From Oscillospiraceae bacterium (GTDB lineage: Bacteria > Bacillota > Clostridia > WRLR01): a stretch of 35,157 nucleotides of DNA. How positions within the stretch are numbered: position 1 is the stretch's first letter; each line of letters starts with the position of its first letter. Below the pieces are notes generated by a model. The model made no database searches and was not told the DNA's origin. It worked only from the letters and a program-made list of their open reading frames with translations. Below, piece after piece: positions 15,931 to 23,636 of the stretch. The stretch covers positions 1 to 35,157 of the forward strand of contig WRLR01000034.1 of NCBI GenBank assembly GCA_009777515.1. Reading direction: 5' to 3'. The position numbers and the translations under genes are program-made.

Positions 15931-15968
15931 GCCCCGCCGTCACGTATGCTGCGGGGCTGTTGTTTTCT
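15931..15968 (+). terminator. hairpin terminator between rpsU and rhomboid-like gene
   Basis: GCCCCGC (15931-15937) pairs with GCGGGGC (15951-15957), followed by the T-rich TGTTGTTTTCTT. It is placed to end the rpsU transcript. The next gene starts 17 bases later, so attenuation is possible. The 150 bases from the rpsU stop to here hold no other feature I can see. Confidence 0.55.
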
Positions 15969-15984
15969 TGGGGGCGTTAAAAGC

Positions 15985-16800
15985 ATGCGAATATTAGACA
16001 AGCTGGAACGCAAGTTCGGTTGGTTTGCGGTTAGGAACCTTACGGTATATCTGGTGGGCGGTAACGCGCTGGTCTGGCTTATGGGGTTCGTCTTCCCGGA
16101 CAATGTCTTTGTGTCGCGGCTGGTGCTAGCCCCGGCTGAAGTGTTCAAGGGTGAAGTCTGGCGGATCGTCACATTCATATTCTTAAATTCGTTCGGCGCA
16201 TCGATCCTATCGCTCATTTTAGAGCTATATTTCCTATTTATCATTGGAAGAAGTTTAGAATCCAGTTGGGGTAGCTTTCGGCTCACCCTCTTTTACTTCA
16301 TCGGCTTCGCCCTCACCGTGGCCGTGTCGTTTTTGACCGGCTACCCGGTTTGGGGCGCGCGCTACATCCACCTGTCGCTGTTTTTGGCGTTTGCCAGCCT
16401 CGCGCCCGAAATGCGCATACTGCTCTTTTTTATTATACCTGTCAAAATTAAATGGCTCGCCTGGGCCGCATGGGCTTTCCTCGCCTATAGCTTCGTCGTG
16501 TCGTCCGGCTGGGCAGGCAGGCTGTTCATACTCGCCCCACTGGCCGCGTATGCCTTGTTTTTCGGCCCTCATATTGTCCAAACGGTTCGCCAAAACCGGA
16601 GGTCGGTCGGCAGCCGCCGCGAATTTGAGAGGAAAAAGAGCGAGTCCAGGGTCATCAGGGGGTCTTTCCACAAATGCGAGGTGTGCGGCATTACAGAGCT
16701 CGACGATCCGAACATGGACTTCCGCTACTGCTCAAAATGCGAAGGCAACTATGAATACTGCAGCACGCACCTTCAGGACCACTACCACCGCTCCGGGTAA
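15985..16800 (+). CDS. rhomboid-like membrane protein without catalytic residues
   Basis: The 271-residue protein has about six membrane spans in rhomboid order: NLTVYLVGGNALVWLMGF, then GEVWRIVTFIFLNS, then LYFLFIIGRSLESSWGSFRL, and LSLFLAFASLAPEMRILLFF. The GxSG catalytic serine of rhomboid proteases is absent (the place reads IHLSLFLAF), and the partner histidine is not evident, so it is probably a pseudoprotease. After the spans comes a cytosolic tail with a zinc-binding-like pattern, CEVCG...YCSKCEGNYEYCSTHLQDHYH. Such tails recur in Clostridial relatives. I start at ATG 15985 (GGGGGC before it). The stop codon lies inside the first unit of a 23-bp repeat. Role unknown; pseudo-rhomboids may bind membrane clients. 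Confidence 0.75.
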   Translation: MRILDKLERKFGWFAVRNLTVYLVGGNALVWLMGFVFPDNVFVSRLVLAPAEVFKGEVWRIVTFIFLNSFGASILSLILELYFLFIIGRSLESSWGSFRLTLFYFIGFALTVAVSFLTGYPVWGARYIHLSLFLAFASLAPEMRILLFFIIPVKIKWLAWAAWAFLAYSFVVSSGWAGRLFILAPLAAYALFFGPHIVQTVRQNRRSVGSRREFERKKSESRVIRGSFHKCEVCGITELDDPNMDFRYCSKCEGNYEYCSTHLQDHYHRSG

Positions 16801-16935
16801 TCCATCGCCGCCGCTCCGGCTCATCCACTATCACCACCCAGGATAATCCATTGCCGCCGCTCCGGATAATCCATTGCTGCCGCTGCGGATCGTCCACTGC
16901 CGTGGCTCCGGCTCATCCACTATCACCGCTCCAGC
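16789..16935. repeat. 23-bp minisatellite, about 6.4 copies
   Basis: Six 23-bp units (16789, 16812, 16835, 16858, 16881, 16904) and a partial one follow the pattern CGCTCCGGATAATCCA plus a variable GC/AT-rich end. Two sub-types alternate (GGATAATCCATTGC and GGCTCATCCACTATC). The first unit contains the last codons and TAA of the rhomboid-like gene. Confidence 0.9.
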
Positions 16936-17011
16936 ATATATTTTGATTTTATGCGGTAATTAACGTTATTTATATGGATTAAAATTGTTGATCTTATATA
17001 TTGAGTATCTA

Positions 17012-17040
17012 TTGACAAAGAATTACATAAAATATATAAT
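17012..17040 (+). promoter_or_regulatory. promoter for the AbrB-type gene
   Basis: TTGACA (17012-17017), 17 bases, TATAAT (17035-17040): a full consensus sigma-A promoter in AT-rich DNA. It implies strong expression unless the AbrB-type protein represses itself. Confidence 0.8.
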
Positions 17041-17125
17041 TTAGTCACTGATATTTTACACGGACTTCATATGCTGCATGATATACACGATGGATAATCC
17101 AGTCAAAATACTAAGGAGGGTTAAC

Positions 17126-17401
17126 ATGAAATCTACAGGCATTGTCAGAAGGGTTGATGAACTCGGCAGGGTCGTGCTGCCCATCGAGCTGCGGCGGACC
17201 TTGGACATTGAAATCAGGAGCCCGTTGGAGATATACGTGGACGGGGACTTGATCATTCTTCGCAAATACGAGCCAGCCTGTATATTCTGCGGGGAGGCTA
17301 AGGACGTCGTCAATTTCAGGGACCGCATCATTTGCAATGAGTGTCTAAAAGAGCTCAATTCGGGGGCGTCGGAGCTGAAGTCGCGCAGAATGGAGTTTTA
17401 G
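17126..17401 (+). CDS. AbrB/SpoVT-family transition regulator with zinc ribbon
   Basis: The 91-residue protein starts with the AbrB swapped-hairpin DNA-binding domain: GIVRRVDELGRVVLPIELRR and SPLEIYVDGDLIILRKYEP. A C-terminal CxxC pair set (CIFCG and CNEC, residues 53-76) forms a small zinc ribbon, a variant common in Clostridia. AAGGAGG lies before ATG 17126; an upstream in-frame start at 17078 is rejected for lacking a site. AbrB proteins control genes of the shift to stationary phase and sporulation and often repress themselves. It runs towards murD, with only 37 bases between their ends. Confidence 0.93.
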   Translation: MKSTGIVRRVDELGRVVLPIELRRTLDIEIRSPLEIYVDGDLIILRKYEPACIFCGEAKDVVNFRDRIICNECLKELNSGASELKSRRMEF

Positions 17402-17438
17402 GCGCACGCTTTGCGTCTGCCTGGCGCACATTTTGCGT

Positions 17439-19040
17439 CTACTTTAGCGCGTTTACAAGCGCTTTAAATACGCGGCCGCGTTCCTCAAAGTTCCGGAAGC
17501 GGTCAAAGCTGGTGCTGGCAGGGGACAGTACGACTATGTCCCCTGTTACCGCGTTTTTTCGCGCGGCGGCTACCGCCTCTTCATAACTGTCGCATTCCAC
17601 AATGGGGACGGGGCAGGGCACGCCTTGCGTTTCACAGTGGCGCAGCAGCGATTCCTTTATTAGCGGCGCTGTCTGCCCGCATAAAATTAATAACTTTGCC
17701 TTTTCTGCGATGTGCCGCCCCAGCGGCGCGTAGTCAAGGTCTTTGTCCTTGCCGCCCGCTATCAATATGATTTTTTGATCGAACGTATTCAGGCAGGCGA
17801 TTGTCCTGGTCGGGCTGGAGGCGATCGAGTCGTTGAAGTAGCGCGCGCCGTCCAGCGTCCGAAAGTACTCCTGCCTGTGTTCGACGCCGTTGAATGAACG
17901 CGCGGTCGCCAAAATGGCGTCCGCGCCGACATACGGGTAGACCGCGCCGATCGCAGCAAGGTAGTTTTCGACGTTGTGGCGGCCCGGGATGCGGATGTCG
18001 CTAATGCTGGTAACCTTGGCTGCGCCTGGTTCGCCGGGCTCTGTGCCGTGTGCCGTGTTGTACCCTGCGCTTGGCCCTGAGCCGTGTTCCATGCCGCGCA
18101 TCATGTTGCGCGTCGCGCCGTGCGCCACGCCGTGCATAGTCCCATGCTCCGCGTCACGCTTGTTGTAAATTATGTCGTCGCCCATGGCGTAGACGGCGCC
18201 GATTGCGCCATGGTTCGTGTCTGCGATATGGTTCGCGTCTGCGGCATTGTTTATGTCCTCGCCAAAATCGCCGCAGCATTCAACGCTAAACAGCACCAGC
18301 CGCCCCGGCGCCCCGGCGCACAGCGAGCGCGTCTCTTTGTTGTCGTAGTTCAATACGCACACGCCGTCCTGTCCTTGGTGCATAAATATATTTTTCTTTG
18401 CATCCATATATTCGCCGTAAGATTTATGCACGTCCAGGTGGTTTGGCGATATATTAGTAATCACAGCTATGTCGACGCTCTTTTTCATCGTCATGAGCTG
18501 GAAGCTGCTCAGCTCCACCACCGCCATATCGTCGGGGGACATGGCCTCGACGTCTGAAATCAACGGTCTGCCGATATTGCCGCCCAGGTAGCAGTTATAT
18601 CCGCCTGCTTTTAGCATCTCATATATCAGCGTGGTGGTCGTCGTCTTGCCGTCGCTGCCGGTCACCCCAAATACCGTAGCCGGGCACAAGTCTAAAAACA
18701 GCTCCATTTCAGAAGATATGACTGCCCCGCGCCCTTGCTCCATCACAAACTCAGGGATGTCGGGCCTTATGACCGGCGTCCTGTATATCCGGTCGAAGCC
18801 TTTCAGCCTGTCCAGGTAGCCCGGCCCGAGCCTGTATTCGATATTGCAGGGCCTGAGCCGCTCGATCCTGTCCGCAAGCGCATCGGCGCCGGCCCTGTCG
18901 AACGCGGTAACTTGCGCGCCATGCTTGTACAGGAACTCGATAAGGGGTGTGTTCGAAACGGCGATGCCGATGACAGCGACCCTTTTCCCGTTTATTTCGC
19001 GTGCAAAGTCCCGGATGCGGCTATTCGTATAATTTGACAT
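17439..19040 (-). CDS. murD: UDP-N-acetylmuramoyl-L-alanine--D-glutamate ligase with extra loop
   Basis: MurD adds D-glutamate to UDP-MurNAc-L-Ala in cytosolic peptidoglycan synthesis. Visible are the N-terminal UDP-binding part (GKRVAVIGIAVSNTPLIEFL), the ATP loop VTGSDGKTTTT (about residue 126), VVELSSFQL, ITNISPNHLDVH, and the late GRHNVENYLAAI and ILIAGGKDKDLDY. I start at ATG 19040, giving 533 residues, longer than the usual 450. The excess is mainly a His/Gly/Met-rich loop (about residues 297-342, DNA 18015-18152) and an Ala/Asn/Asp-rich part before it, both just before the IRIPGRHN motif. They come from short GCCGTG-type DNA repeats. No other mur gene is adjacent. Confidence 0.93.
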   Translation of the reverse strand: MSNYTNSRIRDFAREINGKRVAVIGIAVSNTPLIEFLYKHGAQVTAFDRAGADALADRIERLRPCNIEYRLGPGYLDRLKGFDRIYRTPVIRPDIPEFVMEQGRGAVISSEMELFLDLCPATVFGVTGSDGKTTTTTLIYEMLKAGGYNCYLGGNIGRPLISDVEAMSPDDMAVVELSSFQLMTMKKSVDIAVITNISPNHLDVHKSYGEYMDAKKNIFMHQGQDGVCVLNYDNKETRSLCAGAPGRLVLFSVECCGDFGEDINNAADANHIADTNHGAIGAVYAMGDDIIYNKRDAEHGTMHGVAHGATRNMMRGMEHGSGPSAGYNTAHGTEPGEPGAAKVTSISDIRIPGRHNVENYLAAIGAVYPYVGADAILATARSFNGVEHRQEYFRTLDGARYFNDSIASSPTRTIACLNTFDQKIILIAGGKDKDLDYAPLGRHIAEKAKLLILCGQTAPLIKESLLRHCETQGVPCPVPIVECDSYEEAVAAARKNAVTGDIVVLSPASTSFDRFRNFEERGRVFKALVNALK

Positions 19041-19120
19041 ATAAACCACGCTATAATCGTCCTGTCCTGCCTTGTTCTGTCCTGTCTGTCCCCGCAGCTG
19101 CTTGCGCGGCGATTTTTGAA

Positions 19121-19149
19121 ATGATAACATATCCTGTATTATCATTCAA
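19121..19149 (-). promoter_or_regulatory. murD promoter
   Basis: On the minus strand TTGAAT, 17 bases, TATCAT. Transcription would start near 19114, about 75 bases before the murD ATG at 19040. Confidence 0.55.
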
Positions 19150-19194
19150 CCAATCAACAAGCCATCACTAACCAATTACCGGTGAAAGAGCCCC

Positions 19195-19929
19195 ATGAAA
19201 GAGACGATTTATACTATTCCAATCAACGAAGCGTTCGACCGCCGCGATGGCTGCCCTTTGTGCAAGCTGCTCGCGGACCTTGAACAATCGTCGCTGGAAT
19301 ATACCATGGGCGCGTCGATGATGGAGCCCGATGTGAGGATAAAGACTAATGAGCAGGGCTTTTGCCGCCGCCACATGCAGGCGATGCTCGCCGAAAAAAA
19401 TAAGCTATCGTTCGCGTTGATGATCGAGAGCCACTTGCCGGAACTGGACAAAGCTGTGTTTTCGCCCGCTATCGCGGCGTCGGCTTTTAAGCCGGAGCGC
19501 AAGCTTCCATTTTTTCCCGCGCTTGTGCGCCGCAAATATCAAAGGGCCCGCGAAGCCGCCCGAGGGGCGGAGCAGGGCTGCTTCATATGCGGCAGGGTCG
19601 GCCTGTTCATGGGGCGTTATCTGGACAATATGCTCCATATGTGGAGAACCGAGCCCGATTTCCGCGTTAAATTTGGCAGCCAGCCTTTTTTTTGCGTGCC
19701 GCATTACGCGGACATACTCGCTCGCGCCGAGCATTCCCTGCCGCCGGGGCCACGGCAGGAGCTGTATCGCAGTCTGGGCGGTATATGCCAGTCATATTTG
19801 GCTGGCCTGAACAGCGACATATCGGAGTTTTGCAAGAGCTTCGACTACCGCCAAGTTGGGCGCGGTCTCAGCGACGGCGCAAAGACAGCCGTAGAGCGGG
19901 CAAAAGCTTTTCTCACCGGTGTGGAATAA
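19195..19929 (+). CDS. DUF6062-family protein with four cysteine/histidine pairs
   Basis: The 244-residue protein matches the uncharacterised DUF6062 family of Clostridia by its start (KETIYTIPINEAF) and its repeated metal-site-like pairs: CPLC then FCRRH, and CFIC then FCVPH. The spacing CxxC...CxxH occurs twice, so two zinc or iron sites are likely. No membrane span or signal is seen, so it is cytosolic. It is divergent from murD with 154 bases between starts. Function unknown; it may be a housekeeping lineage gene. A short palindrome GGATCGGATATCCTGATCC lies after its end (near 19953). Confidence 0.8.
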   Translation: MKETIYTIPINEAFDRRDGCPLCKLLADLEQSSLEYTMGASMMEPDVRIKTNEQGFCRRHMQAMLAEKNKLSFALMIESHLPELDKAVFSPAIAASAFKPERKLPFFPALVRRKYQRAREAARGAEQGCFICGRVGLFMGRYLDNMLHMWRTEPDFRVKFGSQPFFCVPHYADILARAEHSLPPGPRQELYRSLGGICQSYLAGLNSDISEFCKSFDYRQVGRGLSDGAKTAVERAKAFLTGVE

Positions 19930-20051
19930 AAGCTGGATAAAGGGATCAATGGATCGGATATCCTGATCCTTGTCTGTTATTATGATTGTTAAATATGACG
20001 ATTGTTATATATGCGTATCATAAGCGCATCGAAAGGAGCATGGTTGATTAT

Positions 20052-21302
20052 ATGGCGGAGGTTCGTGATATAAAGCAGGCTGAGTCGGGCAGGCGCAAGA
20101 TTGACTGGGTGGAACGCAATATGCCGGTTGTGGGGCGGCTGGAGAGTGAATTTGTCGCTTCCAGGCCGTTTGCCGGCGTGCGTTTTGCCGTGTCCGTGCA
20201 TATGGAAGCCAAAACGGCGCGCCTCATCCGGGCGATCAGGGCCGGCGGCGGGGAAGTGACGGCGGCGGGTTGCAACCCGCTCTCTACGCAGGACGACGTG
20301 GCGGCTGCGCTGGCGGACGAGGGCGTCGAGGTGTTCGCGTGGCACGACGAGACCCCGGACGAGTACAGGCGGCATTTGGTGCAGGCGCTCGGCGCCGCCC
20401 CGAACATTGTAATTGATGACGGCGGGGACCTGGCTGCGCTGCTGCACACCGAAAAGCGCGACCTGGCGGCCCATGTCGTCGGCGGCTGCGAGGAGACGAC
20501 GACGGGCATCAACCGGCTTGTCATACTGGAGCGGGACGGGCTTTTGATGTACCCGGTCATAGCCGTCAACAGCGCGGACTGCAAGCACCTGTTCGACAAC
20601 CGCTACGGCACCGGGCAGTCCGTGTGGGATGGCATCAACAGGACGACAAACCTGATTGCCGCCGGCAAGACGGTGGTCGTCGCGGGCTACGGGTGGTGCG
20701 GCAAGGGGGTGGCGCTGCGCGCCAAGGGAATGGGCGCGAAGGTCGTCGTCACCGAGATCGACCCCATAAAAGCAGCCGAAGCGTGGATGGACGGGCATGA
20801 GGTCATGCCGATGGACCGCGCCTGCGAAGTCGGGGATATATTTATCACCGTCACCGGCTGCAGCAAGGTCATAGCCGGGCGCCATTTCGAGAGGATGAAG
20901 GACGGCGCGGTGCTGTGCAACGCGGGGCATTTCGACGTGGAGATAGACATACCCGCTCTGGAGGGCCTCGCCTCCGAGGTGGCGGACCAGAGGCAGAACA
21001 TCCGCGCGTACCGGCTCGTCGATGGGCGGCGGCTCAACTTGCTTGCTCGCGGCAGGCTGGTGAACCTCGCTTCCGGGGACGGGCACCCTGCGGAGATAAT
21101 GGATATGAGCTTTGCCATCCAACTGCTCTCCGCAAAATATCTGGTCGAGAACGGGGGCGCCCTGGAAAAGAAGGTCGTTAAGCTGCCGGACGAGCTCGAC
21201 AGACTGGTCGCGCAGTACAAGCTGGAGTCCATGGGCGTAAAGATTGACGCGCTGACAGCGGAGCAGGAAAAATACCTGTATTCATGGAATTTGCATATAT
21301 AA
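20052..21302 (+). CDS. ahcY: adenosylhomocysteinase (Thermotoga/archaeal-like short type)
   Basis: The 416-residue enzyme breaks S-adenosylhomocysteine (or the inosyl form) to homocysteine and the nucleoside. Hallmarks: NPLSTQDDVAAAL, CEETTTGINRL, FDNRYGTGQSVWDGI, the NAD-binding VVAGYGWCGKGVA and CNAGHFDVEID, and NLASGDGHPAEIMDMSFA. It ends at KYLYSWNLHI and lacks the 40-residue C-terminal extension of the larger bacterial and animal enzymes. The substrate helix reads HMEAKTARL where adenosine-specific enzymes have HMTxETA. I start at ATG 20052, since ATG 20040 lies only one base after AGGAG. The deaminase gene follows 17 bases after the stop, clearly an operon. Confidence 0.93.
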   Translation: MAEVRDIKQAESGRRKIDWVERNMPVVGRLESEFVASRPFAGVRFAVSVHMEAKTARLIRAIRAGGGEVTAAGCNPLSTQDDVAAALADEGVEVFAWHDETPDEYRRHLVQALGAAPNIVIDDGGDLAALLHTEKRDLAAHVVGGCEETTTGINRLVILERDGLLMYPVIAVNSADCKHLFDNRYGTGQSVWDGINRTTNLIAAGKTVVVAGYGWCGKGVALRAKGMGAKVVVTEIDPIKAAEAWMDGHEVMPMDRACEVGDIFITVTGCSKVIAGRHFERMKDGAVLCNAGHFDVEIDIPALEGLASEVADQRQNIRAYRLVDGRRLNLLARGRLVNLASGDGHPAEIMDMSFAIQLLSAKYLVENGGALEKKVVKLPDELDRLVAQYKLESMGVKIDALTAEQEKYLYSWNLHI

Positions 21303-21319
21303 ATCGGGAGTGGAAAAAC

Positions 21320-22639
21320 ATGGACATATTAATTAAGAACATAGATGTTCTGACGGCTGCGGACGCGCCGGTGCTGCGAGGCGCGAACATTGGCATTAAA
21401 GACGGTAAAATATTGTTCGTTTCGGGCGGCAGCGCGGATACTCATGCACCGGCGCCCGCGCGGGAGGGGTTTTGCCCCGACAGGATCATCAACGGCGCCG
21501 GGCGGCTGGCGATCCCCGGGCTCGTGAACGCGCACTGCCATACAGCGATGACGCTGCTGCGCGGCTATGCGGACGACATGGACCTGGAGACGTGGCTCTT
21601 CGAAAAAATCTTCCCTGCGGAAGCGCGGCTCACCGATAGCGACATATACTGGGGCACGATGCTCGGCATCGCGGAAATGCTGCGCGGCGGGGTGACCGCC
21701 GTGAACGACATGTACCTGAAAATGGAAAACGTGGCGTCCGCGTTCAGCGATTCTGGGATACGCGCCACGGTCTCCATCGGCCCGCTGCTCACGGAAAAGC
21801 GCGGGGACGCGCTAGTCGACTCCGAAGGTTGCAAGGCGTTCTTTTCGCGCTGGGGCGGCGCATCCAACGGTAAAATCGGCGTCAACATCGAAATCCATTC
21901 GATATACCTATACCAGCCCGAGACATTGGCCGAGGGCGCGCGCCTCGCGAAAGAGCTGGGCGCCCCCATCCACATACACATCCTGGAGACCGCGACCGAA
22001 CGCAAAAACATGCTCACCCAATACAAAAAAAGCTCCGTCGAGCTGGCGCTGGATTACGGGTTGCTAGACGGGCCCGTGATCGCCGCGCACTGCGTCCATG
22101 TGGACGACGCGGATATCGCTATACTGGGTGACAAAAATGTCAGCATCGCCCACAACCCCACCAGCAACCTCAAACTGGCTAGCGGGGTGGCGCCCGTAAC
22201 AAAAATGCTGGATCGGGGCATCAACGTCTGCCTCGGCACGGACGGCGCCTCGTCCAACAATACATTGGACATTTTTATGGAGATGCGCCAGGCCGCGCTG
22301 ATACATAAAGCGATAAACGGCAGCCCGACCGCTGTCGCAGCGGCGGAGGCGTTCAAAATGGCGACCCGCAACGGGGCGGCGGCGCTCGGGATATCCGGCA
22401 GCGGCGCCGGCGTCATTGTACCGGGCGGGGCGGCGGACATTGCCATAATTTCGTTGGACAGCCCGCACCTGCAGCCCGTGTACAGCCACCTGTCCGCGCT
22501 GATCTACGCGGCGCGCGCCTCGGACGTCGATACGGTGATTGTGGGCGGGGACATATTGATGGAGCAGCGCAGGCTGACGACCATCGACGAAGAAAAGACC
22601 ATCTACATGGCGGGCCAGGCAGCCAGGAAATACATGTAG
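21320..22639 (+). CDS. mtaD: 5'-methylthioadenosine/S-adenosylhomocysteine deaminase
   Basis: The 439-residue amidohydrolase converts SAH or MTA to the inosyl form, releasing ammonia. It shows the family motifs in order: IPGLVNAHCHTAMTLLRG (HxH metal ligands), GGVTAVNDMY, EIHSIYLYQPE, IHIHILETATE, VIAAHCVHVDD, IAHNPTSNLKLASG and LGTDGASSNNTLD (metal-binding Asp). ATG 21320 has GGGAGTGG before it; the longer frame from 21284 overlaps ahcY. It directly follows ahcY, so both work on the product of SAM-dependent methylation. A guanine deaminase or other relative is less likely given the motif set and neighbour. Confidence 0.9.
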   Translation: MDILIKNIDVLTAADAPVLRGANIGIKDGKILFVSGGSADTHAPAPAREGFCPDRIINGAGRLAIPGLVNAHCHTAMTLLRGYADDMDLETWLFEKIFPAEARLTDSDIYWGTMLGIAEMLRGGVTAVNDMYLKMENVASAFSDSGIRATVSIGPLLTEKRGDALVDSEGCKAFFSRWGGASNGKIGVNIEIHSIYLYQPETLAEGARLAKELGAPIHIHILETATERKNMLTQYKKSSVELALDYGLLDGPVIAAHCVHVDDADIAILGDKNVSIAHNPTSNLKLASGVAPVTKMLDRGINVCLGTDGASSNNTLDIFMEMRQAALIHKAINGSPTAVAAAEAFKMATRNGAAALGISGSGAGVIVPGGAADIAIISLDSPHLQPVYSHLSALIYAARASDVDTVIVGGDILMEQRRLTTIDEEKTIYMAGQAARKYM

Positions 22640-22697
22640 GTGCAAATGGCGCAGGCTGCGCAAAAACAAATTGGTAACTGGCTAATTGCACAAACCA

Positions 22698-22738
22698 TGT
22701 AGGGGTGACCGTCCCCTGTAGCGACGGTCACCCCTACA
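22698..22738. repeat. 16-bp perfect hairpin TGTAGGGGTGACCGTC
   Basis: TGTAGGGGTGACCGTC (22698-22713) is exactly mirrored by 22723-22738 around a 9-base loop. It lies between convergent mtaD and the DUF2225 gene. It lacks a T run, so it is a dispersed palindrome that may also stop both transcripts. It shares the TGTAGGG end with elements near 12277 and 13419. Confidence 0.75.
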
Positions 22739-22760
22739 AAGACGTTTTCCACGTTAATCG

Positions 22761-23636
22761 TTATTTGAATTTTCCACCGGACGCATAATAGGCCATGATG
22801 CGGTCTTTTTGCTCTAGGGCCAGGTCCTTAACCCGCTGCTTGGCGTTGCGGTCCACCAGGACGAGCTTGAACCAGTTCAGCGCGCCCGAATAGTCGCCCA
22901 CGCGCCTTGACAGCTCGCCGATCAAATACTGCATGCTGCTTGCGTCCAGCCCGCCGACCGGCGCCGGCTCGTTTGCAAATGTTCGCTCGAAACCCTCGCG
23001 TGCCGTGCGCAAAAAAACCATCTCGTTCTCGATGTCTTCAAGGATCCTATAGAGCCACCCTATGTGCAGGCTGAGGATGGATTTTACGCCCTCCTTCTCG
23101 CCGGATACGACCGCGTTGTATAACGCGAGCTTATGGATCTCAATCGCTGTCTGTGGGTCGTAGTACACAGGGTATTTTTTATCAAACTTCCACGATGAGC
23201 CTATTTTTTCGTGGAAAAGCTTTTTTTGCGCGGCAGACAGTTTCTTTATGCTTGACGCGATGGCCGCATAGCCGCAATGCGTGCAAAACACGGCGAAATA
23301 GTACAGTGGGTTAGGGTCTTTATAAATGGGCATGAAGTCCGTATCGCTCCGGGTAAGGCGTATGTGCGAAGACCTCACCGCTGGGACCTTCGAATCGGCG
23401 TCGCAGGCGGGGCATTTGAACGACTTGCTGTATATGCCCAGTTCAATTTCTTTCAATGTGTGGGTCTGCGCTATATTCGGTCCGACAGGGGCGGGCTCCT
23501 CGGCTGCGCCGAACACCTGGGCGCTGCCTGCGCTGTCGAGGCCGAAATCGCTCAGGGCGCCAAAAATGGGGTTGCTGTTCCTGTCCGGCTGCGCCTTGTC
23601 AGATTGGCTGTTTTTTGCGCTTTTTCTGTGGTTCAT
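22761..23636 (-). CDS. DUF2225-family protein
   Basis: The 291-residue product follows the DUF2225 pattern: a zinc-ribbon-like CPAC near residue 62, the second pair CTHCGY, then a helical region with TPR-like helices (IEIHKLALYNAVVSGEKEG and SRRVGDYSGALNWFKLV). The first 45 residues are polar and unconserved. No membrane span. The ATG at 23636 overlaps the stop of the methyltransferase gene (ATGA), which decides the start over a GTG at 23651. Function unknown; TPR helices suggest protein binding. Confidence 0.83.
   Translation of the reverse strand: MNHRKSAKNSQSDKAQPDRNSNPIFGALSDFGLDSAGSAQVFGAAEEPAPVGPNIAQTHTLKEIELGIYSKSFKCPACDADSKVPAVRSSHIRLTRSDTDFMPIYKDPNPLYYFAVFCTHCGYAAIASSIKKLSAAQKKLFHEKIGSSWKFDKKYPVYYDPQTAIEIHKLALYNAVVSGEKEGVKSILSLHIGWLYRILEDIENEMVFLRTAREGFERTFANEPAPVGGLDASSMQYLIGELSRRVGDYSGALNWFKLVLVDRNAKQRVKDLALEQKDRIMAYYASGGKFK

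Noticed and set aside
15440-16935. Tandem repeats as a CRISPR array
   Set aside because: The 12-bp and 23-bp units are directly joined without unique spacers, and no cas genes are present.
19989-21122. 377-codon minus-strand frame opposite ahcY
   Set aside because: Shadow of the high-GC coding strand; product rich in Arg/His/Pro with no motifs.
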